Assembly: GCA_040756995.1 (NCBI GenBank) | Contig: JBFLYK010000059.1 | Coordinates: 1-38,640 of the forward strand | Source: BP-133 sp040756995 | GTDB lineage: Bacteria; Actinomycetota; Acidimicrobiia; IMCC26256; BP-133 | Direction: 5' to 3' | Length of the DNA: 38,640 bases | Part shown: positions 25,828 through 33,204 of the stretch, in pieces | How positions within the stretch are numbered: position 1 is the stretch's first letter | Layout: every line of letters starts with the position of its first letter | Position numbers and translations under genes: made by a program | Notes under the pieces: generated by a model | Told to the model about the DNA's origin: nothing | The model's input: the letters and a program-made list of their open reading frames with translations, nothing else | Databases searched by the model: none

Positions 25828-26810
25828 GTGGTCTCGATCCCTTCGAAGCGCTTGGCCAGTTCGGTGCGGGCGACCTCGGCGGCCTGCTCGCCCACCCCGT
25901 CGAGCGGGAAGCCGGCGGCCAGGGCGTCCAGGGCGGCCTGGGCGGCCGGGGCGTGCGTCTCGTACCAGCCCTGCAGGATCGCCTGGTTGGCGGAGTCGGC
26001 CTCGGTCACCATGCGGAGGAACGACTCCGTCCAGGCGAGGTGGCGGTCCTCGTCGACCCAGCAGTGCTGGCCGAGCATGGCGCTGCCCATGTCGCGCTGG
26101 GCGCGGCTGGCGTTGAGGTAGACCTCCCGCTGGAAGGGCTGCAGGAGCCCTTCCAGACAGACGTTGACGGCCACGATGACCTCGCCCCAGTCCTCGATGG
26201 TCAACGCCAGCTCGACGGCCTTGCGCAGCGGCTGGAGAGCGGAATGTTCCATCCAGGCGGCCCGGGCCGGATCCTCGTCACCCTCGGCGGAGGCGCCCGC
26301 GCCCCGGAGCGCGTCGGACCATTCCAGGGCCCGCTGGGCATGGCGGAGCTCATCGCAGACCTGGAGCTGGGCGGCCTGGGCCACGGCCGACGACAGGCAG
26401 AACCGCTCGACGTACTGCATGGCCATGGCCACGCCCCATTCGGCGAAGGCCAGGCCCCCGGACAGTGTCGCCATCTCGGCGCGCCAGCCGCCGTCGAGGC
26501 CCTCGATGAACCCGCCCTGCTGGGCGAGGTCGAGGGTGGCGCCGAGCTCCCGCTCGGCCCGGTCCTGGAGAGCGACCCACGTGCGGTAGTGGAGCTGGGC
26601 CGGATCCCGGAAGTCTTCCCAGGGCACGTTGGCCAGGCGAGTGTTGTCGAGGCTCCAGGTGCCGACCCGCGTGGAGACGAGGGGCTCCTCCCCGAAGTGG
26701 AGGCCGACGGTCAGCTCTTCGTACTCGCTGGGCGGCCGTCGGCGGCCCTCGAACCAGGCGAAGGTCTTCGGCACGGCGTCGAAGGTACCGGGTTGTAAGC
26801 GATCGGTCAC
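25824..26810 (-). CDS. Diiron monooxygenase hydroxylase beta subunit with a complete iron-ligand set
   Basis: A 328-residue homologue of the alpha subunit and first gene of the operon. In characterised relatives (MMO, toluene and phenol hydroxylases) beta is a structural scaffold without iron. Here all six ligand positions are occupied: Glu124, Glu154, His157 (CDELRH) and Glu220, Glu254, His257 (VDEDRH), with 30- and 34-residue spacings identical to alpha in this operon. No YHS domain is present. The N-terminal ~60 residues (FEGRRRPPSEYEELT, TWSLDNTRL) fit the beta-type extension. GTG 26810 gives the family-like start; a frame running further upstream lies over the divergent SDR gene. The stop overlaps the alpha start as ATGA. 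The beta call is by size, order and N-terminal style; iron binding is a prediction. Confidence 0.87.
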   Translation of the reverse strand: MTDRLQPGTFDAVPKTFAWFEGRRRPPSEYEELTVGLHFGEEPLVSTRVGTWSLDNTRLANVPWEDFRDPAQLHYRTWVALQDRAERELGATLDLAQQGGFIEGLDGGWRAEMATLSGGLAFAEWGVAMAMQYVERFCLSSAVAQAAQLQVCDELRHAQRALEWSDALRGAGASAEGDEDPARAAWMEHSALQPLRKAVELALTIEDWGEVIVAVNVCLEGLLQPFQREVYLNASRAQRDMGSAMLGQHCWVDEDRHLAWTESFLRMVTEADSANQAILQGWYETHAPAAQAALDALAAGFPLDGVGEQAAEVARTELAKRFEGIETT

Positions 26811-26824
26811 TGGCCGACCGGACG

Positions 26825-26834
26825 AAACTAGATT
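26825..26834. promoter_or_regulatory. Overlapping divergent -10 elements
   Basis: AAACTAGATT contains TAGATT on the plus strand (26829-26834, ending 6 nt before the SDR GTG) and TAGTTT on the minus strand (26830-26825, ending 14 nt before the beta GTG); both match TANNNT and share the central CTAG. The whole divergent gap is only 30 bp. The plus transcript would be leaderless. An inverted repeat CGGTC...GACCG at 26804-26820 overlaps the beta start and could be an operator. Confidence 0.55.
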
Positions 26835-26840
26835 CCGGGC

Positions 26841-27620
26841 GTGGGCCGGCTGGACGGGCGTGTGGCGCTGATCACGGGCGGGGCCTCGGGCATCGGGGCG
26901 GCGGCGGCGCGCCTGTTCGCGGCCGAGGGAGCGGCGGTCGCCGTCCTCGACCGGGACGGCGACGGCGCGGCCCGGCTGGTGACGAGTCTCGGGGAGCGTG
27001 ACGGTGGCCGGGCGGCGCTCGCCCTGGCCGCCGACGTGACCGACCGGGCCGCCGTCGACGAGGCGACCGCCCGGGCGGTGGCCACCTTCGGGCGCCTCGA
27101 CGTCCTCTACAACAACGCCGGCGTGCCGGCCGGCTTCGGGCCGGTGGGGGACCTCTCGCTGGCCGACTGGAACCTGTCGCTGGCCGTCAACGTCACCGGC
27201 ACCCTGTTCTGTACCCAGGCGGCCCTGCCCCATCTGCGGGCGGCCGGAGGCGGGTCGATCGTCAATCAGTCGTCGGTGGCCGCCCTGGTGGGAATCCCCG
27301 GCCTGGCCGCCTACTCGGCCGCCAAGGGAGCGGTCGTGGCCCTCACCCGGGCCCTGGCCGCCGAGCTGGCCCCGGAGGGAATCCGGGTCAACGCCATCTG
27401 CGCCGGCACCGTCGAGACGCCGATGATCCGCCCCTTGCTGGCCGCCCGGGGTCAGGGCGACGTCGAGCTGGGCGCCAAACTGACCGCCGAGCGCTACCCG
27501 CTCGGTCGCATCGGCACCGCCGACGAGATCGCCCGGGCCGCCCTCTTCCTCGCCTCCGGCGAATCCTCGTTCGTCACCGGCACCGTCATCACCGCCGACG
27601 GCGGCATGACTGTGGTGTGA
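26841..27620 (+). CDS. SDR-family dehydrogenase divergent from the monooxygenase operon
   Basis: A 259-residue classical SDR with TGGASGIG, the NNAG motif (LYNNAGVPAG), catalytic Ser in VNQSSVAAL and YSAAK. Asp at the end of the second strand (VLDRDGD) favours NAD(H). The C-terminal VTGTVITADGGMTVV is standard. GTG 26841 begins 6 nt after a -10-like TAGATT and has no ribosome-binding site, so the mRNA is probably leaderless. It shares a 30-bp divergent promoter gap with the oxygenase operon, so co-regulation is likely and it may dehydrogenate an oxygenase product. It is not closely similar to the SDR at 20709, as expected for an enzyme with a different or opposite stereospecificity, but this is speculative. 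Confidence 0.88.
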   Translation: MGRLDGRVALITGGASGIGAAAARLFAAEGAAVAVLDRDGDGAARLVTSLGERDGGRAALALAADVTDRAAVDEATARAVATFGRLDVLYNNAGVPAGFGPVGDLSLADWNLSLAVNVTGTLFCTQAALPHLRAAGGGSIVNQSSVAALVGIPGLAAYSAAKGAVVALTRALAAELAPEGIRVNAICAGTVETPMIRPLLAARGQGDVELGAKLTAERYPLGRIGTADEIARAALFLASGESSFVTGTVITADGGMTVV

Positions 27621-28054
27621 TGGTGCCGATGACAGTGCGACGCCGCGGGCGGTGGATGGCGATGGCCCTGACGGTCGCCGCCCTCGGGCTCAGCGCCTGC
27701 GGCGACGACGGCGGCAGCAACGGCGAGGCCCCCGCCGGCGCCTCGCCGTCCACGGGCCCGGTCGGCGAACGCACCATCGGCCCCAAGGATCTGTTCTGCA
27801 ACGTCATCGCCCAGATCGACGCGCCGTTCACCGAGGCTGGTCAGTACGCCAGCCGGGAGCAGAAGGTCGAGGCGGCCAAGAAGGTCGCTGACCTCCTCGA
27901 CGGCGCCGCCAAAGTGGCCCCGCCCGACATCGCCGCCGCCGCCAAGGCCAAGCTCGACGCCATCCGCACCGCCGCCGGGGGCGAACCCTCCGCTCTGATC
28001 GACTCCGAAGCCCTCGACGCCACCCAGAAGATCAAGGACTACTGCCCGGCCTGA
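27620..28054 (+). CDS. Small lipoprotein, paralogue of the one at 10668
   Basis: A 144-residue lipoprotein: signal peptide with lipobox (LGLSAC, near residue 28), an Asp/Gly/Ala/Pro linker and a helical domain. Two cysteines bracket the domain (LFCNVI and DYCPA), and a VAP motif leads into an Ala/Lys-rich helix, matching the layout of the 125-residue protein at 10668-11045. The ATG at 27620 overlaps the SDR stop (TGATG), and an in-frame ATG at 27629 is an alternative. It is translationally coupled to the SDR gene, but a role in the same pathway is not evident because lipoproteins of this type are general envelope components. The family is not one I can name. Confidence 0.72.
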   Translation: MVPMTVRRRGRWMAMALTVAALGLSACGDDGGSNGEAPAGASPSTGPVGERTIGPKDLFCNVIAQIDAPFTEAGQYASREQKVEAAKKVADLLDGAAKVAPPDIAAAAKAKLDAIRTAAGGEPSALIDSEALDATQKIKDYCPA

Positions 28055-28057
28055 CCC

Positions 28058-28999
28058 TCAGGCCGCCCGCCGGTCCGCCGGCATGAGCCGCCGGCGGGCG
28101 ATCGTCTCCTCGATCCGCCGCGCCACATCCCCCGGCGCTCCGTGGACGTCGTCGTACGTGAAGTACAGGATCCACCACTCGACGAGGTCGTTGGCCTTCT
28201 CGGCGTTGCGCTGGACATCCTCCTTGGCCGCATGCGCCTGCACGCTGTTCGCCTCGATCCCGAACAACAACTCGGGATAGGCAAAGTCGATCCGCCTCCC
28301 CCGGTACGGATACTGCGGTACGGGCTCCGGCAACCCGTACTGGCGGATCACCGCCAGGAGATCGTCCTCCAGCTCCGACTCGGTGGGCTTACGGCCGGCC
28401 AATCGAGCCGCCAGGAGCGGGCCGAGGACGGCGTGAGCCGGGTGGTTCCGGCCTGCCCGCTCGAGCAGACGTTCCAAGGTACGCAGTGACAGCTGCCGCC
28501 GGTGGAGCATGCCATCGAGCGCCCCCTCCACCAGGTGCGGGGTAACCGAGACGAGGTCAAGCAGCGTGCGGACCCGGCTGGTGACGGGCAGGATGCCGAC
28601 CCGAGTCCGGTCCTGCGGATGAAGTCGAGCCGTCCGCCGCACCTGCACACCAGCGAGCTTCGGGGTGTGACCGGCGGCGACGAGGACCTCCACGACCGGG
28701 CGCTCAAACTTCCGGAATTTCCACAGATATGCCGCGCAACGGTGCGACGCGACCCCGCCAGTTGCGAGACACGCGGCGAGGACATCCCGTTCGAAGCATG
28801 GTCGCGACCCCGGGACGGCATAGACGCCGGCATGCAGAGCTCTCAACGTTCCGCACTTCAGGGCGTACTGAAGCTGCCCGTCGGAAAGCCCGCTGTCGAG
28901 CCACTGCCTCCGGGTCAGCAGCCCATACTGGCGGGCCGCCAACGCCAACAGTGGGAGGAGGACGGCTGGCGGAGCATGGACCCCGAGCGCATTACCCAC
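28058..28999 (-). CDS. AbiEi-type winged-helix protein with a DUF559/Vsr-like domain
   Basis: A 313-residue two-part protein. The N-terminal ~100 residues (LAARQYGLLTRRQWLDSG, LQYALKCGTLRALHAGVYAV) match the winged-helix domain of AbiEi-type antitoxins. The C-terminal ~75 residues match the DUF559 fold, related to Vsr and other PD-(D/E)XK nucleases: RRIDFAYPELLFGIEANS, then conserved charged residues in KEDVQRNAEKANDLVEWWILYFTY. The fusion is common in actinobacteria as a stand-alone gene. No AbiEii toxin is adjacent. Function is unknown; DNA binding plus a nuclease-like fold suggests a defence or repair role. The GTG start at 28999 is uncertain. The gene lies convergent to the lipoprotein with a 3-nt gap. 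Confidence 0.78.
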   Translation of the reverse strand: MGNALGVHAPPAVLLPLLALAARQYGLLTRRQWLDSGLSDGQLQYALKCGTLRALHAGVYAVPGSRPCFERDVLAACLATGGVASHRCAAYLWKFRKFERPVVEVLVAAGHTPKLAGVQVRRTARLHPQDRTRVGILPVTSRVRTLLDLVSVTPHLVEGALDGMLHRRQLSLRTLERLLERAGRNHPAHAVLGPLLAARLAGRKPTESELEDDLLAVIRQYGLPEPVPQYPYRGRRIDFAYPELLFGIEANSVQAHAAKEDVQRNAEKANDLVEWWILYFTYDDVHGAPGDVARRIEETIARRRLMPADRRAA

Positions 29000-29056
29000 A
29001 GTAGGTGGGGGTTTTCTGCTCAGGGTCCCCGGCTACCCAACGGTTTGAGACGTTCA

Positions 29057-29086
29057 CGGCTGCCCATGCAAGTGCATGGGCAGCCG
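29057..29086 (-). terminator. Perfect hairpin after the SDR pair
   Basis: CGGCTGCCCATGC (29057-29069) pairs perfectly with 29074-29086 around a 4-nt AAGT loop, a 13-bp stem. It starts 15 nt after the stop codon of the minus-strand SDR gene. There is no U-run, so it may act as a 3'-end stabiliser or a factor-assisted terminator. The same hairpin lies just before the AbiEi-like gene. Confidence 0.6.
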
Positions 29087-29100
29087 CGGACGCACGTGAT

Positions 29101-29871
29101 TTACAGCAGGCTGGCCCGGCAGCCGCCGTCGAGGACGAAGGGGCTGCCGTTGGAGAAGCTGGACCGGTCGGAGGCCAGGAAGACGGCCATGCGGGCCACT
29201 TCCTCGACCGTCCCGTAGCGGCCCTGCTTCATGGCGATCACCTGATCGAACTGGCCTTCGGCGAAGCCGAGCATCTGCTCGAAGCCGGGCTTGGCCGTGG
29301 TCACCAGATCGGTTTCGATGAACCCGGGCAGGATGGCGTTGACCCGCACCCCCTGGGCCCGCAGCTCGACGGCGGCCGACTGGGTGAGCGACATCACCCC
29401 GGCCTTGGCCGCCGAGTAGTGGGCGATGAGCGGCGTGCCGGCCTGGGCGGTGATTGAGCAGATGTTGACGATCGCACCCCCACCCGAGGCGATGATCGCC
29501 GGAGCGCCGTAGCGGATGGCGAGGAACACGCCGTCGAGGTTGACCGACGTGACCGCCCGCCACTCGTCGTAGTCCATGTTGAGCAGCGGCACCGGCCGGC
29601 CGATCCCGGCGTTGGGCACCAGGATGTGGAGGCCGCCGTACTGGGCCACGGTCTGGTCGACGAGGCTCTTGACCTGCTCCTCGCTGCGGACGTCGCAGGC
29701 GATGGCCGTCGCATTCGGGATCCGCGACGCCGTCTCCTTGGCCAGACCCTCGTCGATGTCGGACACGACCACGGTGGCGCCTTCGCCGGCGTAGGCCTCG
29801 GCGATCGCCTTCCCGATTCCCTTCGCCGCCCCGGTGATGATGGCGACCTTCCCTTCCAGCAGCCCGGCCAT
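29101..29871 (-). CDS. SDR-family dehydrogenase
   Basis: A 256-residue classical SDR with TGAAKGIG, an altered NNAG motif (VPNAG in HILVPNAGIG), catalytic Ser in VNICSITAQ and HYSAAK. Asp-Ile-Asp after strand 2 (VVSDIDEG) favours NAD(H). The C-terminus is VLDGGCRASLL. Its ATG shares one base with the stop of the preceding SDR (TGATG), so the two are coupled. Both probably act on related alcohols or hydroxyacyl substrates. No specific substrate can be read. Two SDRs plus a PucR regulator upstream suggest a small regulated catabolic unit. Confidence 0.88.
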   Translation of the reverse strand: MAGLLEGKVAIITGAAKGIGKAIAEAYAGEGATVVVSDIDEGLAKETASRIPNATAIACDVRSEEQVKSLVDQTVAQYGGLHILVPNAGIGRPVPLLNMDYDEWRAVTSVNLDGVFLAIRYGAPAIIASGGGAIVNICSITAQAGTPLIAHYSAAKAGVMSLTQSAAVELRAQGVRVNAILPGFIETDLVTTAKPGFEQMLGFAEGQFDQVIAMKQGRYGTVEEVARMAVFLASDRSSFSNGSPFVLDGGCRASLL

Positions 29872-30629
29872 CAGAGCATCGCCGCCTGGAGACCGCCGTC
29901 GAGGACGTATGCCCCGCCGTTGCAGAACGAAGATTCATCCGAGGCCAGGAAGGCCACCATCTCCGCCACCTCCTCCGGTGTCCCGATCCGTCCTTGTTTG
30001 AGGGCTGCCAGGTCGTCGAATGGCACCCCCACCACCTCGGTCACGATCGGCTTGAGCCGGTCGACCATCGCCGTGGCGATGAAGGCCGGGCACACGGCGT
30101 TGACCCGGATGCCCAGCGGCTTGAGCTCCGTGGCCGCCACCCGGGACAGCTGGACGACGCCCGCCTTGGAGGCGCAGTAGGAGCCGAACAGCGGCGCGCC
30201 GCCGAGACCGGCCAGCGACGCCATGTTGACGATGACACCGCCCGGCTGGGGCAGTGCCGCCAGAGCGGCCCGCATCCCGAGCCAGACGCCCTTCACGTTG
30301 ATCTCCATCAGACGGTCGAACTCGTCTTCCGTCTGGTGGAACAGCGGCTTCACGATCTCGATGCCGGCGTTGTTGACCATGATGTCGAGCCCGCCGAAGC
30401 TGTCGACGGTGGCCTGCACCGCCGCCTCGAGGTCGGACGCCGAGGTGACGTCGCAGCGCACGGCGCGCACCGATTCGCCGAGCTCGTCGGCGGTGAGCTT
30501 GGCCCCCGCCTCGTCGATGTCGGCGATCATGACCTTGGCGCCGCGGGCGACGAAGAGGGTGGCGATGGCTTTACCCAGACCCTGGGCACCTCCCGTCACC
30601 AACGCCCGCTTACCGTCCAGTTCCGCCAT
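29871..30629 (-). CDS. SDR-family dehydrogenase
   Basis: A 252-residue classical SDR: TGGAQGLG cofactor motif, NNAG (IMVNNAGIE), catalytic Ser in VNMASLAG and YCASK as the YxxxK motif. MIADIDEAG after strand 2 suggests NAD(H). The C-terminus VLDGGLQAAML resembles that of its neighbour, so the two are likely paralogues from local duplication. ATG 30629 has AAAGGAGATG upstream, a strong ribosome-binding site. It lies 105 nt after the PucR gene on the same strand and may be transcribed with it or from the intervening gap. Confidence 0.9.
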   Translation of the reverse strand: MAELDGKRALVTGGAQGLGKAIATLFVARGAKVMIADIDEAGAKLTADELGESVRAVRCDVTSASDLEAAVQATVDSFGGLDIMVNNAGIEIVKPLFHQTEDEFDRLMEINVKGVWLGMRAALAALPQPGGVIVNMASLAGLGGAPLFGSYCASKAGVVQLSRVAATELKPLGIRVNAVCPAFIATAMVDRLKPIVTEVVGVPFDDLAALKQGRIGTPEEVAEMVAFLASDESSFCNGGAYVLDGGLQAAML

Positions 30630-30734
30630 CGCTCATCTCCTTTTGGTCGGGGGACGATGGCGTCAGCTTTGCGCAGCGCCGCCCCCGCTGCCACAGAGGC
30701 CTCGATAGAGAAGGCGGCCGCGCTTTGGAGAGCC

Positions 30735-31952
30735 CTACAAGTTCGTGGCACCGTCGGGGTTGGTCAGGAAGTCGCGCTGCATCGCCCACCACACCTCGAA
30801 GGCCACGACGGGCCGTTCCAGGCAGGCGCCGGTCAGCTCCTCGAAGCGGCCGAGCCGGTAACGGACCGTGTTCTGGTGGACGTCGAGGGCCTCGGCCGTC
30901 GCCTTGACCGACAGGCCGTGGTCGATGAAGGCGGCGACCGTCTCGAGCACGGCCCCCGACCGGCCCCCGAGCTTCCCCAGCGGGCGGAGATACCGGCCGA
31001 CCAGCAGCTCGCCGAGCTCGTCCTCGGCCGCCACCGCCACCCGGAGGGAGAGGTCGTCGAGCCGGTACACCCCCGGGGCGCCGAAGCGTTCGGCCACCTC
31101 GAGGACCCGGCTGGCGGTGGCGAACGAGGGCTCGACCGCGGTCAGGTCGACCGGCGGCCCGACCCCCACGATGCCGGGGCAGGCAGCGATGGCGGGCGGC
31201 CGGGGCGCCACCCCGACCACATCGCCTTCCAGCACGTCGACGAAGGCGTGGTGACCGACGGCCCGGCAGGCGGCGCCGATGGCCCTGACCAGCTCCTCGG
31301 CCGGCGTGCCGGGGGCCGGGCGGCCGCGGAGGGCGACGTAGCGCCCGTCGGGGATGAGGTGGTAGGCGGGGCCCAGCCGGCGGATCTCGGCCGGCGCCAC
31401 CGACCCGAAGACGAGGCCCCGCAGGAACTCGGCCCGCTGGCGCTCGCCGTGCCGGGCGATCTCGATCTCGGCGTCGCGGTGCACCGTCGCCAGCCGCACG
31501 CCGACGGCGTCGGCCAGGGCCCACAGCAGCTGGACCATCTCCAGCGTCACGGCCGGGGAACAGCCGGCGGCCGCCGCCGCTTCGGTCAGGAACTCCCGGA
31601 TCTGGTGGATGGAGAGCCGGTAGGCGGTGAGGACGTCCTGGACGTAGACGCCCTGGTCGGCCCGCTCGGCGGCGGCCACGGCCGCCTCCCCCAGCTCCTT
31701 GTCGCTCGGGAGGCGCCGGGCGGTCAGCGTCTGGCGGGCGGAGGCGCTGTTGCGCAGGGCCGATTCCCGCAGGGCCTCGTCGCTGACGCCCCGGTACGAC
31801 GGCAGGACGAGGCGGAGTGTGGCCAGTGCGGCATTGGCCACCTGGTTGTCGCAGGCCTCCAAACTGGCCACCACCGGTTTGATCTCGCGGTCCCAGGTGG
31901 CCCGGTCAACCCGCCGCTTCGGAGCGGGCGGACTGTAGAGGTCTCCAACCAT
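30735..31952 (-). CDS. PucR-family transcriptional regulator
   Basis: A 405-residue regulator. The C-terminal helix-turn-helix of PucR/CdaR proteins is clear (FIDHGLSVKATAEALDVHQNTVRYRLGRF, shown as separate parts: LSVKATAEALDVHQ and NTVRYRLGRFEEL). The middle is a GGDEF-like or regulatory domain of the PucR type, and the N-terminal ~170 residues form the usual helical RsbT-like ligand region. PucR proteins usually activate genes for purine or other small-molecule catabolism in response to a ligand. It diverges from the saccharopine-dehydrogenase-like gene over 93 bp and precedes the SDR pair on the same strand. The likely targets are these neighbours. A TAGAAT -10-like site lies 9 nt before the ATG. 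Confidence 0.88.
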   Translation of the reverse strand: MVGDLYSPPAPKRRVDRATWDREIKPVVASLEACDNQVANAALATLRLVLPSYRGVSDEALRESALRNSASARQTLTARRLPSDKELGEAAVAAAERADQGVYVQDVLTAYRLSIHQIREFLTEAAAAAGCSPAVTLEMVQLLWALADAVGVRLATVHRDAEIEIARHGERQRAEFLRGLVFGSVAPAEIRRLGPAYHLIPDGRYVALRGRPAPGTPAEELVRAIGAACRAVGHHAFVDVLEGDVVGVAPRPPAIAACPGIVGVGPPVDLTAVEPSFATASRVLEVAERFGAPGVYRLDDLSLRVAVAAEDELGELLVGRYLRPLGKLGGRSGAVLETVAAFIDHGLSVKATAEALDVHQNTVRYRLGRFEELTGACLERPVVAFEVWWAMQRDFLTNPDGATNL

Positions 31953-31961
31953 GGCCTGGCG

Positions 31962-31967
31962 ATTCTA
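31962..31967 (-). promoter_or_regulatory. Probable -10 element of the PucR gene
   Basis: TAGAAT on the minus strand ends 9 nt before the ATG at 31952, giving a very short or absent leader. No ribosome-binding site is visible between, and no -35 is clear. Confidence 0.5.
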
Positions 31968-32045
31968 GAGAAGTCTCCCTCGTAGGACCCTGGGCGTTGG
32001 TTCAGACTCGACCGCACGATCGAATCTGACGTGAGGGGATGGACC

Positions 32046-33176
32046 ATGAGCACGAAGCCCGTCGTCGTCTATGGAGCCTCGGGTTACACCGGCAGGCTCG
32101 TCTGCGAGTACCTGCGGGAGCACAACATCCCGTTCGTCGCAGCCGGGCGGAACAAGGACCGCCTCGCCACCTCGATGGAACGCCACGTTCCCGGCATCGA
32201 GACGGCCGACTACGAGATCGCCGAAGTCGAACACTCCAGCGAGGGACTGACCAAGCTTCTGACGGGCTCCAAGGTGCTCATCAACACCGTCGGCCCGTTC
32301 GCCGAGTACGGCCACGAGGCGGTGCAGGCCTGCCTCGCCGCCGGCTGCCACTACACCGACACCACCGGCGAGCAGGACTGGATGATCGAGTGCGACGAGA
32401 AGTACGGGCAGGAGTTCGCCAACGCCGGCCTGCTCCTCTCCCCCGGCATCGCCCAGATGTACACGACCGGTGAGATCGCGGCCCAGATCGCCGTCGAGCA
32501 GGTGCCCGGGCTCCACACGCTCGACATCGAGGTCTTCTGGAAGGGCGCCCCGACGCTGGCCTCGACGGCCACGATCCTGGTCAACGCCGCGCTGTCCAAG
32601 GCCTACTACCTGCAGGAGAACCAGTACGTCGAGTGGCCCGCCGACGGAGAGCTGTACCAGCTCGTCGTCCCCGGCCAGCACGAGCTCGGCCTGGCCCTGC
32701 CGTGGGGCGGCACGTCGCATCCCGTCTGGTTCAAGCACGACCCCCGGGTCGCCAACGTCAAGGTGCTCGGCGGGGTCCTCAACCCTCCGCTGATGAAGGC
32801 CGTCCCCCAGATCGTCCAGGCGGTCCTGGCCGGGGTCGAGGGCCTGGAGCTCGAACAGAAGCTGGCCGTGCTCCACGAGCAGGCGGGCGGGGTCACCCCC
32901 CAGATGCCGCCCCGGGAGAACCCCCGGGTCAACATCTCGGTCGACTCCGTGCACGCCTCCGGTCCGCTCGGCCGGGCTCACGTCGTGATCTACGGGAACT
33001 GCAACTACAAGCAGACCGGCCTGCTCAACGCCTACGCCGCTTCCCAGCTCATCCAGGGCGGCAACAAGGCGGTCGGCTTCGCCTCGGCCTGCCAGGCCTT
33101 CGGGCACAAGGAGCTGTTCGGCGTCCTCAAGAGCTTCGGGCTCGTGCAGAACCCGGTCATCACCGTCAACGCCTGA
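32046..33176 (+). CDS. Saccharopine dehydrogenase-like NAD(P)-binding protein
   Basis: A 376-residue oxidoreductase. The N-terminal Rossmann motif VVYGASGYTGRLV and the strand INTVGPFAEYG fit the saccharopine dehydrogenase-like family, which in actinobacteria includes trans-acting enoyl reductases of lipid synthesis. TTGEQDW and a C-terminal region with GNCNYKQTGLLNAY follow. It is not lysine-pathway saccharopine dehydrogenase by context. The ATG at 32046 has GAGGGG 8 nt upstream and is chosen over a GTG at 32031. It is the first gene of a plus-strand group with an acyl-CoA ligase, an LLM oxidoreductase and a DedA-like protein, so it may reduce an acyl or enoyl intermediate. The function is inferred from family and neighbours. 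Confidence 0.82.
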   Translation: MSTKPVVVYGASGYTGRLVCEYLREHNIPFVAAGRNKDRLATSMERHVPGIETADYEIAEVEHSSEGLTKLLTGSKVLINTVGPFAEYGHEAVQACLAAGCHYTDTTGEQDWMIECDEKYGQEFANAGLLLSPGIAQMYTTGEIAAQIAVEQVPGLHTLDIEVFWKGAPTLASTATILVNAALSKAYYLQENQYVEWPADGELYQLVVPGQHELGLALPWGGTSHPVWFKHDPRVANVKVLGGVLNPPLMKAVPQIVQAVLAGVEGLELEQKLAVLHEQAGGVTPQMPPRENPRVNISVDSVHASGPLGRAHVVIYGNCNYKQTGLLNAYAASQLIQGGNKAVGFASACQAFGHKELFGVLKSFGLVQNPVITVNA

Positions 33177-33204
33177 TCCCGTCACGGACTCTCGGAGGGC
33201 GAGC

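Noticed and set aside
28997..29056. Promoter or riboswitch before the AbiEi-like gene
   Set aside because: Apart from the downstream-facing hairpin at 29057-29086, I saw no -10/-35 pair or conserved RNA structure that I could defend.
29994..31985. 663-codon plus-strand frame
   Set aside because: Spans antisense to an SDR and the PucR gene and crosses the gap between them, with no recognisable domain.
32046..33176. Lysine-pathway saccharopine dehydrogenase
   Set aside because: Only the Rossmann part is similar, and the neighbours are acyl-CoA and F420 enzymes and not lysine genes.
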